Assembly (NCBI GenBank): GCA_036245805.1
Contig: BTRK01000001.1
Span: forward strand, 3,720,001 to 3,784,000
From: Pristionchus mayeri
Lineage: Eukaryota; Nematoda; Chromadorea; Rhabditida; Neodiplogasteridae
Length of the DNA: 64,000 nucleotides
Direction of reading: 5' to 3'
The first letter of the stretch is position 1. Each line of letters starts with the position of its first letter. The position numbers and the translations under genes are program-made. Positions 10,231-21,089 of the stretch are shown one piece after another. The notes under the pieces were generated by a model. That model searched no databases, had not been told where the DNA came from, and was given only the letters and a program-made list of their open reading frames with translations.

Positions 10231-13200
10231 TCATTCCGCCGTCATCCCTTGTAGCACTCTGCGAAGCACTTTCCCCGAAGATGATCTGAAACAAGTGATT
10301 GTTTTGATGGATGGCTTCCCATCTACATTTTACGTTTTCTCTCGTCATACTTTTGAGAGAGCAGTACATTAATTATTTCATGTTTTATCAATCAATGCCT
10401 AATTTGCTTGCCTTTTCGCCATTTTCTTGATAATGCGCAACGTAATCTCTAATTTGTGGAATTGAGTGGAATTTGTCTAAGGTTTCCCGTTACTCACTTT
10501 GGTAGCTCGTCAACTACTCTGATTCCGCCCTTGGGATGTTTATGTGGTGAGAGGCGATCTGAATTTATTTTCGAAACACATTCATGTTCAATTTTTAAAC
10601 ATACCTTTTACAAACTGCGCTATGTCATGCATGATTTCTGAGGATTCCTACAATGCATTTATTGTTTTGAATCAAATATCGTATTTTAACCTCTCCGCTC
10701 AACACGATGAACGCTCTAGGCACGTGGCATGCGTGCTCGTTGGGAATACCGACCACTGCAGCCTGTGAAGGTGATTATCATATTTTGGCCACGCACCGGG
10801 ATTGTACGGAAATACACATCTTGGTAGCATATGATTTACCTGAGCAATCGCAGGATGCGTGAGCAGGAGGTCCTCCTGAATAAATGCATATTATTTCCGC
10901 TTAGTTTACTTTCTAAATAATATCTAGTTTGTTTGAAAATGTATTCTTATAGTGCAATGAATAGCTCTCATTAGAAAAAAAAGGTCTTGGTCCTTCTGAA
11001 TAGATTTTTTTCTGCAGTCATGCGATACTACTCTAGCGTACTGTCACTATGAACGATATTCCTACTATTGGGGTTTCTATTGGGGTTTTTCCTACTATAG
11101 TTACGGTCAACTCACAATCTCCGCTGGAGAGACTTGCTTCCCATGGACCTTGAAGACGTCCTTCTTCCTGTCGACGACGAAGCAGAAGCCGTCACCATCG
11201 AGGGAAACGAGGTCGCCTGAGATTATGAAGAATGAAATTCAAACGCGAGCCAGTACTTGCGAAGCCCTATACATACAAGAGATCGTAATTATGAAGCAGA
11301 CTCTTAATTTTACGCACTCTCTCGACCGTTCGACTAGTTAGATAGTGCATGATGATAAATATGTTATTTGTTACTCACCAGTTCTAAGCCAGCCCTCTTC
11401 ATCCAGTGGAGTGCCATCACGAAGGTACGAGCGCATTACTGCACGACCTGAAAACTTTCTGATTCAAAAGTATGCCATTCAAAAGTATGTGATTCAAAAA
11501 CATGTGATTCAATAGTACGTGAATGAAAAGTATGCAATTCAAAAGTACGTGATTCAAAAGTATGCGATTCAAAAGTACGTGATTCAAAAATATGCGATTC
11601 AGATGTATTGATTCAAAAGTATGTGATTCAAAAGTAGGTGATTCAAAAGAAGGTGATTCAAATGTTTTTTTGGTTCAAAAGAATGCGATTCAAAAATATT
11701 TTATACACAAGTATGCGGTTCGACAGTATTTGATTCAAAAGAAAGTGATTCAAGCCATTTCTAAGTTTTGCATCTCTTTCCGCTCTTCAATTGGCTGTGT
11801 TTCACACTCACTTCTAGAAGATGATGATTGGGATGTTGGGCATTTCATTGATATTTAATTGGCCGGGCACAACAAATATCAACGAACCTCTCAGCAGTAG
11901 CTCGCCCATCTTATTGAGACCCGCTTCTTCGCCGTTGTCGTTGATGACCTTCAATTATTGTTGATTGCGAATTTTCATAATGTTAGATGCCACAGCTTGC
12001 AGTAGGAATGAATAGCCAGGAATTGTCTCTTCCTTCTGACGCTAGTAATACAGATGAGAGAGCATTCAGAATGGAAAAAAGTCGTTTCTCGCGAAGCGAT
12101 CTCGAGTTGCTTCACATCCAATGAAATATCAATTTAGCCCAATGAAGTATCGACAGGGATCACTTTGGCCTCGAATCCTGGCAGCAGTCGGCCGCAGCTA
12201 CCGTACTTGCCGGCTGCAGCAGCTTCAGAGGGAGGCGTCGCATGCGAGAGCACGACCACCTCCGTCATACCGTAGCCTGGAAAGATAAGTATGTAAGCAC
12301 CTCACAAGTTCTCTTGAACCGCGATTGCTCTGCTCAATCACCCAAATTATGATTTGATGTTGAATATCAGGTAGCAGCATGTCCAACAAACGAATAACTT
12401 TGAACTTTTAAAGTGCAGAACTAGAGACGAATTCCTACCCTGAATGAGATGTTCGATGCTCGGGTGTCTTTGAAGAAGCGCCTCGGAGAGCTCCTTTCCA
12501 AGTGGTGCAGAGCCACAGAGAACGATCCGCATCTGAACTAGGTATCCAAGCATACAACGATTGTAAATGCTAACAAATGAAAATATGATCTTAGCATAAA
12601 CGAGTTATGTTTCAAATAAACCAGACGCTGCCTCACTTCACGTCATCAATGCTTCAAATCCCGGAAATCAAACAACGGAAATCAAATAATGAAGACAAAT
12701 AATATGTTAGCGATGGGATAATATTTTTTGCGGAGAGTAGTTTTCAGTTAGGATCACCTTTCATATTTACATTTCACCAAGATATTCGTGAATGATCTCT
12801 CCTTTCAAATTCGATGCACCAATCGAGTACTACCTATTTTTAAAATCTCGAGACCCTTGACATCACGTTTCTTGATTTTGTGTGAATAGGGTTATCAGTC
12901 AGGTGTTTTCCCCTTTTCCGTACCTCCCAGTTGATTGGAATGAATGGATATAATTAGAGCAGAGATATCACTCTGCGATCTCTCTAGAAGATCATACCGC
13001 CGAGGGAGCACGGAGAATGAAAGAATCGTTTCTCGCGACGCCATTCCAAAAGTATTGAGAATCCCAACTTTCATCCTGATGTTTTCGTGCATAGCCGTCT
13101 ACTGATGGTTGTAAACCATTTGATCGGGCTGCACGTTTATCATTTCCATGCGTACTGAAACAGATTACAACCATTGCAGGATGTACCCACTTGATTGGGC

Positions 13201-16200
13201 ACTGATTGTCTACTCTATCTATGTTCATCTCCTCATCAGTCTGTATCTTGTTGAGCTTTTCTTCGTTTTCCGATACATAAATACCTCTTTCAATACGAGT
13301 TTCTTCAGGATATTTGGCGTTCTCGCTATTGTGGTGAGCTTTCATACGTACATTCCATTGATAATCACCGGAAAGTGTGTTTGTATCGTAACATGAATAT
13401 GATAGTTCAGAACATCACATCATGTCTGGTTGGAACTTTCGTTTTCCGTCTCCCTCTTTACCCGATGGTCAATCGAATCTACTCGGGAATGACTCAACAT
13501 AGCTTCTGGCTTACTGCAGTATACTCGTACGCTATTTCATGAAGTTCATTTTCATTATCCTGTCATTTTCTAATCATTATCATGTTACTTGTTTTGTCGT
13601 TTATGATAACACCCATCTAATGATTCTAGTGGCTCCTATTATCTCAATTGTTTATCCGAGTTCATGGGAGTGTTGCTAGCACTCAATCGATTCACCGCTC
13701 TATAATACTCCACCAGGCATGATCAGGTACGCTTTTGAATCGAGCATGAATACGCTTTAGGTTGATTCAAAACACAATTTTGAACCGAAGCATGGAGTTT
13801 TCGGGGGCCTTTCAGTTATGGAATCGAGGCCTCTATCTCGGCATCCTTCTGTGTTTTCTAATCGCTTTAGCTCCAGTTGGGTATCTGTTCGACGATACGA
13901 ATAAATTCGTTAAAGTGATCGATCCGAAGATCAGATCCGATTGGTACTACCTCGAAGCTGTTTCTTCGGTGCCGGAGGTTAGGTTTTATTTATTTTATCG
14001 GAGCTGTTGGTTAAAATGTGCTCATTTAGGCATCAATCTACTTCAATATGTTTATCGTGTTTATCAATAGTTTGCAATGTTCTTTCATCGCTGTTCTATG
14101 CACGAAAATGAAAAATCGAAAAACATCAAATTGTGGGAAAAGAGTTTAGGAAGGCTTGTGTCCAAACGCGAATTCGATATCTGTATTGCCCGCTGAGGAG
14201 ATAGTTCTGGACTGCGCAAAACAAGACTTGATCCATCAAATTTCGTTATGTTTCTACCAAAACGGAAAAGCGAACGACAAGAAGTGGCTGGAAAATTGAA
14301 GATTCAGATGTGTTTCACTGTTCAAAGGCCCGGAGAAAATGAGAGGTAGAAGCAACTAAAAACGATATGGATACGTTTCACGATAAATATTTGAGATCAG
14401 CAATGAATGGAAAGTAAGATGCGGCATTTTCCACAAACCGATTCGTGGGATGATAAAGGGTCATAGTGAGAGCGCGGAACGAAGCAAAAAATTGATCTGC
14501 CACGCAAATGAGGTTTCTTCCCCCCTTTGACACGCTGTGCTATACCAATCAATAGTACAGTACTTCCTGATACCGTATATAGCTACCGTAACCCTGATTA
14601 CCGCGAACTGATTTTTTTCAAAAATTGAAAATACCGTACCCTAATTTAAAAAATCAAAGTACCGTAACCAATCGATAGTACAGTACCACCAGATACCGTA
14701 TCCCACTACCGTTATAAAAATCCTAAATCGGTCATAAATTGGTTCTACACTAATTAGAGTTACGGTGGGATACTTCAAAATAATTTTATTATAGATTTAG
14801 AATTTTTAGAAAAATGTTTGACCCAAGGAACTAGATCTGACCCAAGGAACTGGGTTACGGTAGTCAGTTGGGTACTGTACAATCGATCGTTCACGAAACC
14901 ATACCGATTGTGCACGTTACAAGGACATCTTAAAAATGAAGCTAGTTCGCGATAGTCGGGGTTACGGTAGTGGGATACGGTATCTGGTGGTACTGTACTA
15001 TCGATTGGTTACGGTACTTTGATTTTTAAATTAGGGTACGGTATTTTCAATTTTTGAAAAAAATCAGTTCGCGGTAATCAGGGTTCTTTCATCGCTGTTC
15101 TATGCATCATGCCTAGTAAGACTGTGGAAGTTCAGTGTTTCAAGGTTTGTACTGGATAGAAGAGCGCACTGATTCAGTAAATGAAAATCAGAAACCTGAC
15201 TGCCGAACGAAACCTGTTTCTGGTCAGATTTCTCACCAAGATCTTCAGTCTACCGTACATGTCGGCAATGGTACAGTATCCAAGATAAATAACATATTTT
15301 ATTAGTAACTAGTCCGGCTGCCCCGCGCCTTCGGCGGGGGCCCCGTCCTAGCGGAGTAGGTTGCGCAATCACTCGTTTCGAAACTTGTTGACCCCCGATC
15401 TCTCCCTCCACATTTCTTAATCATTTTGCAACCCTTCTCTCTCCTCATTTCGCAACTGTTTCAGACAGCGGGACACTGTGCTTTATATATAGGTATAGAT
15501 ATAAATGTTTCAGTTGTACTTCTACTTCACTCTCTCGTTCGATAATGTTGACTTTGACATGGATTGTTGGAATGTTTGTGGCATTCCAACTGCCGTGGCT
15601 AACTGATCTCAAGTGAGTTCCATTGGAAATATTTTCCGAACCATTATACGGTACCAATTGCTTGGGTGCTGGTCGAAATTGGTATCCAGCATGATCCCCA
15701 GCAGTCCTATAGCTGGAAGAATTGTCAAAAGGGGAATTGAGGATGTTACGAAAACCTACAATTTGATTCAAAACCATTAGTAATGCAGATTTCTCGCCCC
15801 GGCCCGATGCTTCTCCTCACGAATGCTTCCATTCGTAAAGTGATTAGGAAATTGCTTGGTTTCTCGTCGACTACGCCGAGCATTTCAGCCATCTCTCATC
15901 ATACTTAATCTTCGTTCTTTCCTCTGTTTGTCATCCTGGTGCAAATAAAAATATTTTTCGAATTGTTCGTTAAACCAATGCATGCTGTTTGTATCAAAAT
16001 AGTTTCACTGCATACGGTCAATGTTGAAGAAGTTAAAATAATTAAAGTGATTAGAAATCTAAAAGGGTGATATGTGTTTACAATTATGACGCAATTACTC
16101 CCAGTCATAGTTGCCCACGCCGCCGGCGACACCCATGACCCCCTATTCATGGATGAGCACTACCCCACTTTTTTAGTGAGGTAGTGATCATAGTTGTATA

Positions 16201-19200
16201 GGGGGTCATGGTCAAAAAATCGATGGTAGGTGATGGGTATGTCAAGATTAAGTACTATACACAGCGTGTCAAAGGGGGGAAAAAAGCTCATTTGCGTGGC
16301 ATTCCCTTTCATTCACGGATTAACGGAGAATGAAGCGGTCGGTATTGCAGGGTTTTTCGTACATTCTTCGATGCTGCACCCTAATAAAATCGAAAATGAA
16401 AAATCGAAAAACATCAAATTGTGGGCAAATGGTTTGGCAAGGCGTGTGTGCAAACGCCGAATCGATAGCTTCATTCCCTGCTGAGGAGATGTCCCTAGAG
16501 TGGGGAAAACTACCGATTGTCGCTGTTTTCACTAGAGTTTTAGTGCATTTCTTAACATTACGCCCTAATAAAAACGAAAATGAAAAATCGAAAAACATCA
16601 AATTGTGGGAAAAGAGTTTAGGAAGGCTTGTGTCCAAACGCGAATTCGATATCTGTATTGCCCGCTGAGGAGATAGTTCTGGACTGCGCAAAACAAGACT
16701 TGATCCATCAAATTTCGTTATGTTTCTACCAAAACGGAAAAGCGAACGACAAGAAGTGGCTGGAAAATTGAAGATTCAGATGTGTTTCACTGTTCAAAGG
16801 CCCGGAGAAAATGAGAGGTAGAAGCAACTAAAAACGATATGGATACGTTTCACGATAAATATTTGGGATCAGCAATGAATGGAAAGTAAGATGCGGCATT
16901 TTCCACAAACCGATTCGTGGGATGATAAAGGGTCATAGTGAGAGCGCGGAACGAAGCAAAAAATTGATCTGCCACGCAAATGAGGTTTCTTACCCCCTTT
17001 GACACGCTGTGCTATACCAATCAATAGTACAGTACTTCCTGATACCGTATATAGCTACCGTAACCCTGATTACCGCGAACTGATTTTTTTCAAAAATTGA
17101 AAATACCGTACCCTAATTTAAAAAATCAAAGTACCGTAACCAATCGATAGTACAGTACCACCAGATACCGTATCCCACTACCGTAACCCCGACTAGCGCG
17201 AACTAACTTTATTTTTAAGATGTCCTGGTGACGTGCACTATCGGCCTGGTGTCGCGAACGATCGATTGTACAGTACCCAACTGACTACCGTAACCCAGTT
17301 CCGTGGGTCAGATCTAGTTCCTTGGGTCAAACATTTTTCTAAAAATCCAAAATCATTTTATAAAAATCCTAAATCGGTCATAAATTGGTTCTACACTAAT
17401 TAGAGTTACGGTGGGATACTTCAAAATAATTTTATTATAGATTTAGAATTTTTAGAAAAATGTTTGACCCAAGGAACTAGATCTGACCCAAGGAACTGGG
17501 TTACGGTAGTCAGTTGGGTACTGTACAATCGATCGTTCACGACACCATACCGATTGTGCACGTTACAAGGACATCTTAAAAATGAAGCTAGTTCGCGATA
17601 GTCGGGGTTACGGTAGTGGGATACGGTATCTGGTGGTACTGTACTATCGATTGGTTACGGTACTTTGATTTTTAAATTAGGGTACGGTATTTTCAATTTT
17701 TGAAAAAAATCAGTTCGCGGTAATCAGGGTTCGGTATCAGGAAGCACTGTACTATTGATTGGTACAGTATTTAATCTTGACCTACCCATCACCTACCATC
17801 GATTTTTTGACCCTATACGTCTATGAGCACTACCCCACTTGCCGCCGCCAGTGGTGGGCAACTATGCTCCCAGTAGAAATTACTCACCGAGTGCATTGGC
17901 TGCTCCACTCGCGCAAGAGCAGCGACGATCGAAGGAACGACGTTGAGGATTGAGATCTGATTAAAAAATAATTTTCAATTTTGAAAATGATCAAAACCTC
18001 ATATGTATCGATTAGCTCCAGTATACGGCCGACGCTGAAACCGCGAAGGATGATCGAGTGGTGTCCTGAAATCGACGATTAGAGAAAATATCAATTTCAG
18101 TTCGGGTTGTACGTCAGAATGAACGTTCAATATTTTCGTTTTAATTTCCTTCATTAGCACTCTTAAAGAACTAACCTTCAAGCAGGCAGAAAAGTAGAGC
18201 CCAGAAGCCACTGGCGTGATGGAAGGGAAGCATGGCGAGAGTTCGCTCCCGAACCGCGCCCAGACCGTCGAAGAGTCCTCTGACGTCGAACGATAATTGT
18301 GTTCTTATGATCATCTACTAAATGACGCATTTCGAAACAGATCTCATCCGACTTAGAGAAGAAAAAAGAAGGTCGAGCTATCGCAACTTTGATATTATAA
18401 TAGGTTGGTAAGAAAGTTCTGTCGCGTACTATTTTTCCATTTTTTCTTGACTGAATAAATTGTCTGGAAATCCAAGTTAACATAAGTTGAAGTGATGTAT
18501 ACATCAACAGGTTTAAGTCGATTCTATTTCGCATTTAAAGCGAGAAAATAAATAAAATCTCAAAAATTCGGAAAATGACGATTTTATGGTCCTTTTTTTC
18601 GGACTCAAATGTTTGAATACGAGCTAACAATGGATGCTACTGCTTTGAAGGGTGGTAACACTAGAGTTGTACATCCAGACTATCACATAACAACCGTCAT
18701 TCGTTATGTGTGGAAAGCTGTAGATTGCAAACGGGCTGATTTCAACGAAGAATTTTCGGTATCATCATTTGGAAAACTGTAGCTTACGAACAGTTAGGTG
18801 CGACACTTTCCAATTTAATGTAAACGCTAATCATGCCGAGTACTTAACTACTCACTACAATTGAGCTTACTGGGTCAATCGCTAAATCTTCAGGGATGAG
18901 AAATGCGTATCAACAAAATTCAATTCAGTGAAATTTTCAGATTTGGCTATGATCCCAAGTTGGCATAATGGGTAGTTCTTATTGTTATGCAATTAAAAAA
19001 CATGCCCACTCGTTGCACTTTACAATGACATTTCTTCTTTCAACCATGAGCAAATAAAAAATAGGGTTGGTTAGCAATTTCGCTGAAATTGGCAGTTGAC
19101 TGTGCAAGAACTAGTAGTTGGAGAAAACTGTGATAACGTTTTCTCGAAAGAGTAACCAAGTACTATTAGATAACTGAAGATCGTATGACGATTGATCAAC

Positions 19201-21089
19201 TTTGAAGGGCAGGACGAACCAAAATGTAAAATACATGAAACGCGACAGAACTTTCTTTCCAACCTAATATAATAATTACGACCACGAGGAGGGATTGTTG
19301 CTGAAGCATAGGAAAATATTTTCTGTACTTGATGAAACACATTACGATTCAGCCACAGATCTCTGTTTTCAAATAGCATCATTACCCAACATGTAGCGCA
19401 TTGAAACACGATACCGTGTTAAGGCCGTAAAGTTAAAGTTAAAACTTAGGCTGTGTAATTTTTAAATGTACCGTTGACCCGAAACTTGTATTTCTTGGTT
19501 TCATAAATACTGTACGCCTTGAGTGATGCAGTAGCTGCGGAGTAGTTTTCGTGCGTGAGCAGGGCGCACTTGGGTGTGCCCGTAGTCCCAGATGAGAAGG
19601 GAGCGAGCAGAATCGAATCTGAATTAGGGTTGTCTTCGCGAGAAAAGACTCTTCATACTGCGTGCTATATCACCTGTCAGATCGCTGAGAGAGTCCAGAA
19701 TAAGTTTTTATCCCACAACCCTAGACGCAGTGATCATTGAGACGGCTAGATGTGGTTGTAATGCTAATTCATTCGGGATAACATCGAAGGAATTGGATCT
19801 CCTCATTCTGCGTAGTCTCTTACCGCTAATCATCCTTAGAACTAATCAAAATTAGAATGCATGGAAACGAACCCGGGCCTATTGTTGCGTCATGAACGAA
19901 GTCGCTCTCTGGGAGGGGAACATCCGAGTTGTCCAAAGAATCGAACAGAGATTCCGCGAAGATCACCTGTTAGATATACAAATGGAACACATTTTTAAAA
20001 GTTACCCAACATCCATGAAATTATTTGAAGTTGTTCGCCTGATCACATTTTCTTTCTTGTTTTTCCATACTCACATTCTTTTGCCTTGTACAAGCGTTTT
20101 TACGAGCTTTACATTCAAATGTTATCACGATTGATGGGCAATATTATATTTCTTGGAGATTTTGCTAGCTATTAAATGTGTATTGTGCCGACCTTGACAT
20201 GGTCTAAGCCCTGAACCAACTCCGATTGGTCTTTGCAAGCGACAAGGAATCGACTGCGCGTCTGACGAAGGTATTCGGACAACTCATCTAAATCAAGCAC
20301 TTATTAAGTTTGATCCTTGTCTGCCCAAAACATAGCTGTACTTAGATGAAGATGGATAATAATCACAAAGAAATCGATTTGAAAGTTTTAAGTTTAAAAA
20401 AATGCGCACACTGCTTTAGATCATGTGGGACGCCAGAGAGAACTGCGCCGTTCATTGCGAGGCCCAAGAAGATAAGAGGGTACTCGAGACAGTTCGGAAG
20501 GGCGCAGAGAACGATCTCTCCCTGAAGAAAGATCAAAGATCAATTGTATTGATTTTCGACGCAATTCGAGTTTTGTTCGGGGATCTTGTGAATATTTTTC
20601 ACAAGCTGGAATGAAGTTATTGATTTTCAACAGCTATCAAAGAACTTGAAACAAGCGTGAAACATATCTCGAAATTGAGTGCCTTTTGAAGCAAATCTGA
20701 ATCTTAAACCACTTGAAATTGAGAGTGAACCTTTTCGACGCCGATTTTCTTGAATTCAGTGGCCATCCTGACAGAAAGAAGATGCACATCTCGGAATGTT
20801 AGTGAGCGCTCCGTTTCTGAATCGGTCTGCAAAAACGTAAATGTTTTCGAAATAATATAGTAAAATTACTGACAAGAACTGCGTTTCATCAAGCGTAATT
20901 GAATGCAAGATCTCGTGAATTACCAGTTATCCTTCATCGTAGCGTGCAAAATTCATCAAAATCTTCAATTTCCCTTTCATTCCACTCGAAAACGCTCACC
21001 AATGCCACATCATTGCCGTACCGCTCGCAACTTTTCAATAACTGCACATGGAAGGGCTCGACAGGAACGATGAGAGGAAGAGGATCCAT
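10231..21089 (-). CDS. Acyl-CoA synthetase / 4-coumarate-CoA-ligase-like, full gene
   Basis: This is an ANL-superfamily ligase (acid + ATP + CoA to acyl-CoA). The ATG at 21087-21089 reads MDPLPLIVPVEPFHVQLL. Further exons in order include 20731-20826, about 20412-20521 (EIVLCALPNCLEYPLIFLGL), about 20190-20290, about 19880-19975, about 19510-19620 with the P-loop SSGTTGTPK, about 18178-18290 (MLPFHHASGFWALLF), about 18000-18070, about 17895-17960 (LNVVPSIVAALARVEQP), about 12440-12540 (MRIVLCGSAPLGKELSEAL), about 12140-12280 (GYGMTE, AMP binding), about 11880-11960 (GEEAGLNKMGELLLRG). The last seven exons (11448 to 10231) lie inside the right palindrome arm and end PKSSSGKVLRRVLQGMTAE. No frame break was seen. 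The intron between 17895 and 12540 hosts a chemoreceptor gene and hairpin repeats. There is no SKL tail. Confidence 0.88.
11448..11765. repeat. Short tandem repeat, about 15-bp unit, crossing the arm boundary of the window
   Basis: These are diverged units of GATTCAAAAGTATGC type, about 20 copies, inside an intron of the acyl-CoA synthetase. The first 134 bp mirror positions 1-134. The rest (11582-11765) has no visible partner because the window begins there. Confidence 0.85.
13181..15908 (+). pseudogene. srv-like (SRG-superfamily) chemoreceptor, broken, nested in a synthetase intron
   Basis: A seven-helix nematode chemoreceptor-type protein is spread over about six exons. ATG 13181 follows a TTGCAG acceptor. 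The hydrophobic exons are 13181-13333 (YPLDWALIVYSIYVHLLISL), 13411-about 13530, about 13630-13729 (NCLSEFMGVLLALNRFTAL), 13816-13977 (LYLGILLCFLIALAPVGYLF), about 14030-15140 (interrupted), about 15500-15612 (TWIVGMFVAFQLPWLTDLK), and a last exon ending LLLTNASIRKVIRKLLGF with TAA at 15906. The NRFTAL motif after helix 3 and the tail resemble the srv group; the assignment is inferred. Damage: an in-frame TAA at 13703-13705 right after RFTAL, and a ~1-kb repeat inserted in the fifth exon with a 24-bp duplication. It lies antisense to the host gene, wholly within one intron. Confidence 0.65.
14103..15082. mobile_element. Copied internal piece of a hairpin element, 24-bp target duplication
   Basis: The inserted sequence is nearly identical to about 16575-17732 of the neighbouring hairpin element, minus about 168 bp (17187-17354 of the donor). 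It lacks both ends of that element. It splits a chemoreceptor exon, and the 24-bp host sequence beginning GTTCTTTCATCGCTG is present on both sides (14079-14102 and 15083-15106). Confidence 0.9.
16106..17866. mobile_element. 1761-bp fold-back element with perfect 8-bp target duplication
   Basis: The ends are CATAGTTGCCCAC and GTGGGCAACTATG. Host DNA CTCCCAGT is duplicated exactly at 16098-16105 and 17867-17874. Much of the element folds on itself: sequence such as GGTCAAAAAATCGATGGTAGG at 16210 recurs inverted at about 17795, and the TACCGTA-rich parts are also mirrored. It carries an unrelated-looking insert at 16270-17000 with duplicated CGAAAATGAAAAATCG blocks (16391 and 16575). No transposase frame. 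It sits just past the splice donor of the synthetase exon that ends at about 17895. An 8-bp duplication fits hAT-type integration. Confidence 0.9.
18400..19267. mobile_element. Mariner-type non-autonomous element, 868 bp
   Basis: Terminal inverted repeats read TAGGTTGG(T/A)AAGAAAG then TTCTGTCGCG, flanked by TA dinucleotides (18398-18399 and 19268-19269). The termini resemble the element at 58134-60158. The inside has no usable frame. It lies in the synthetase intron between the exons at about 18290 and 19510. Confidence 0.8.

Larger units (their letters stand above)
5914..11581. repeat. Right arm of the >5.67-kb palindrome
   Basis: This is the reverse complement of 1-5668. Pairing is visible at both ends: CACGAATT at 5661 matches AATTCGTG at 5914, and the tandem GATTCAAAAGTATG-type repeats at 11460-11581 match 1-122. 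To the right the same short tandem repeat continues to about 11765, but the left partner is outside the window, so the true outer boundary is unknown. Confidence 0.97.

Noticed and set aside
1..11581. Palindrome as a pure fold-back sequencing artefact
   Set aside because: Not fully excluded, but a 245-bp unique spacer and true substitutions between arms are not expected from reading one molecule twice; kept as the main alternative in the findings.
16320..16691. 123-codon and 112-codon overlapping frames
   Set aside because: They arise from duplicated CGAAAATGAAAAATCG modules within a hairpin element.
18600..19000. Transposase gene inside the 868-bp mariner-type element
   Set aside because: No frame carries the mariner helix-turn-helix or catalytic motifs; stops are frequent.
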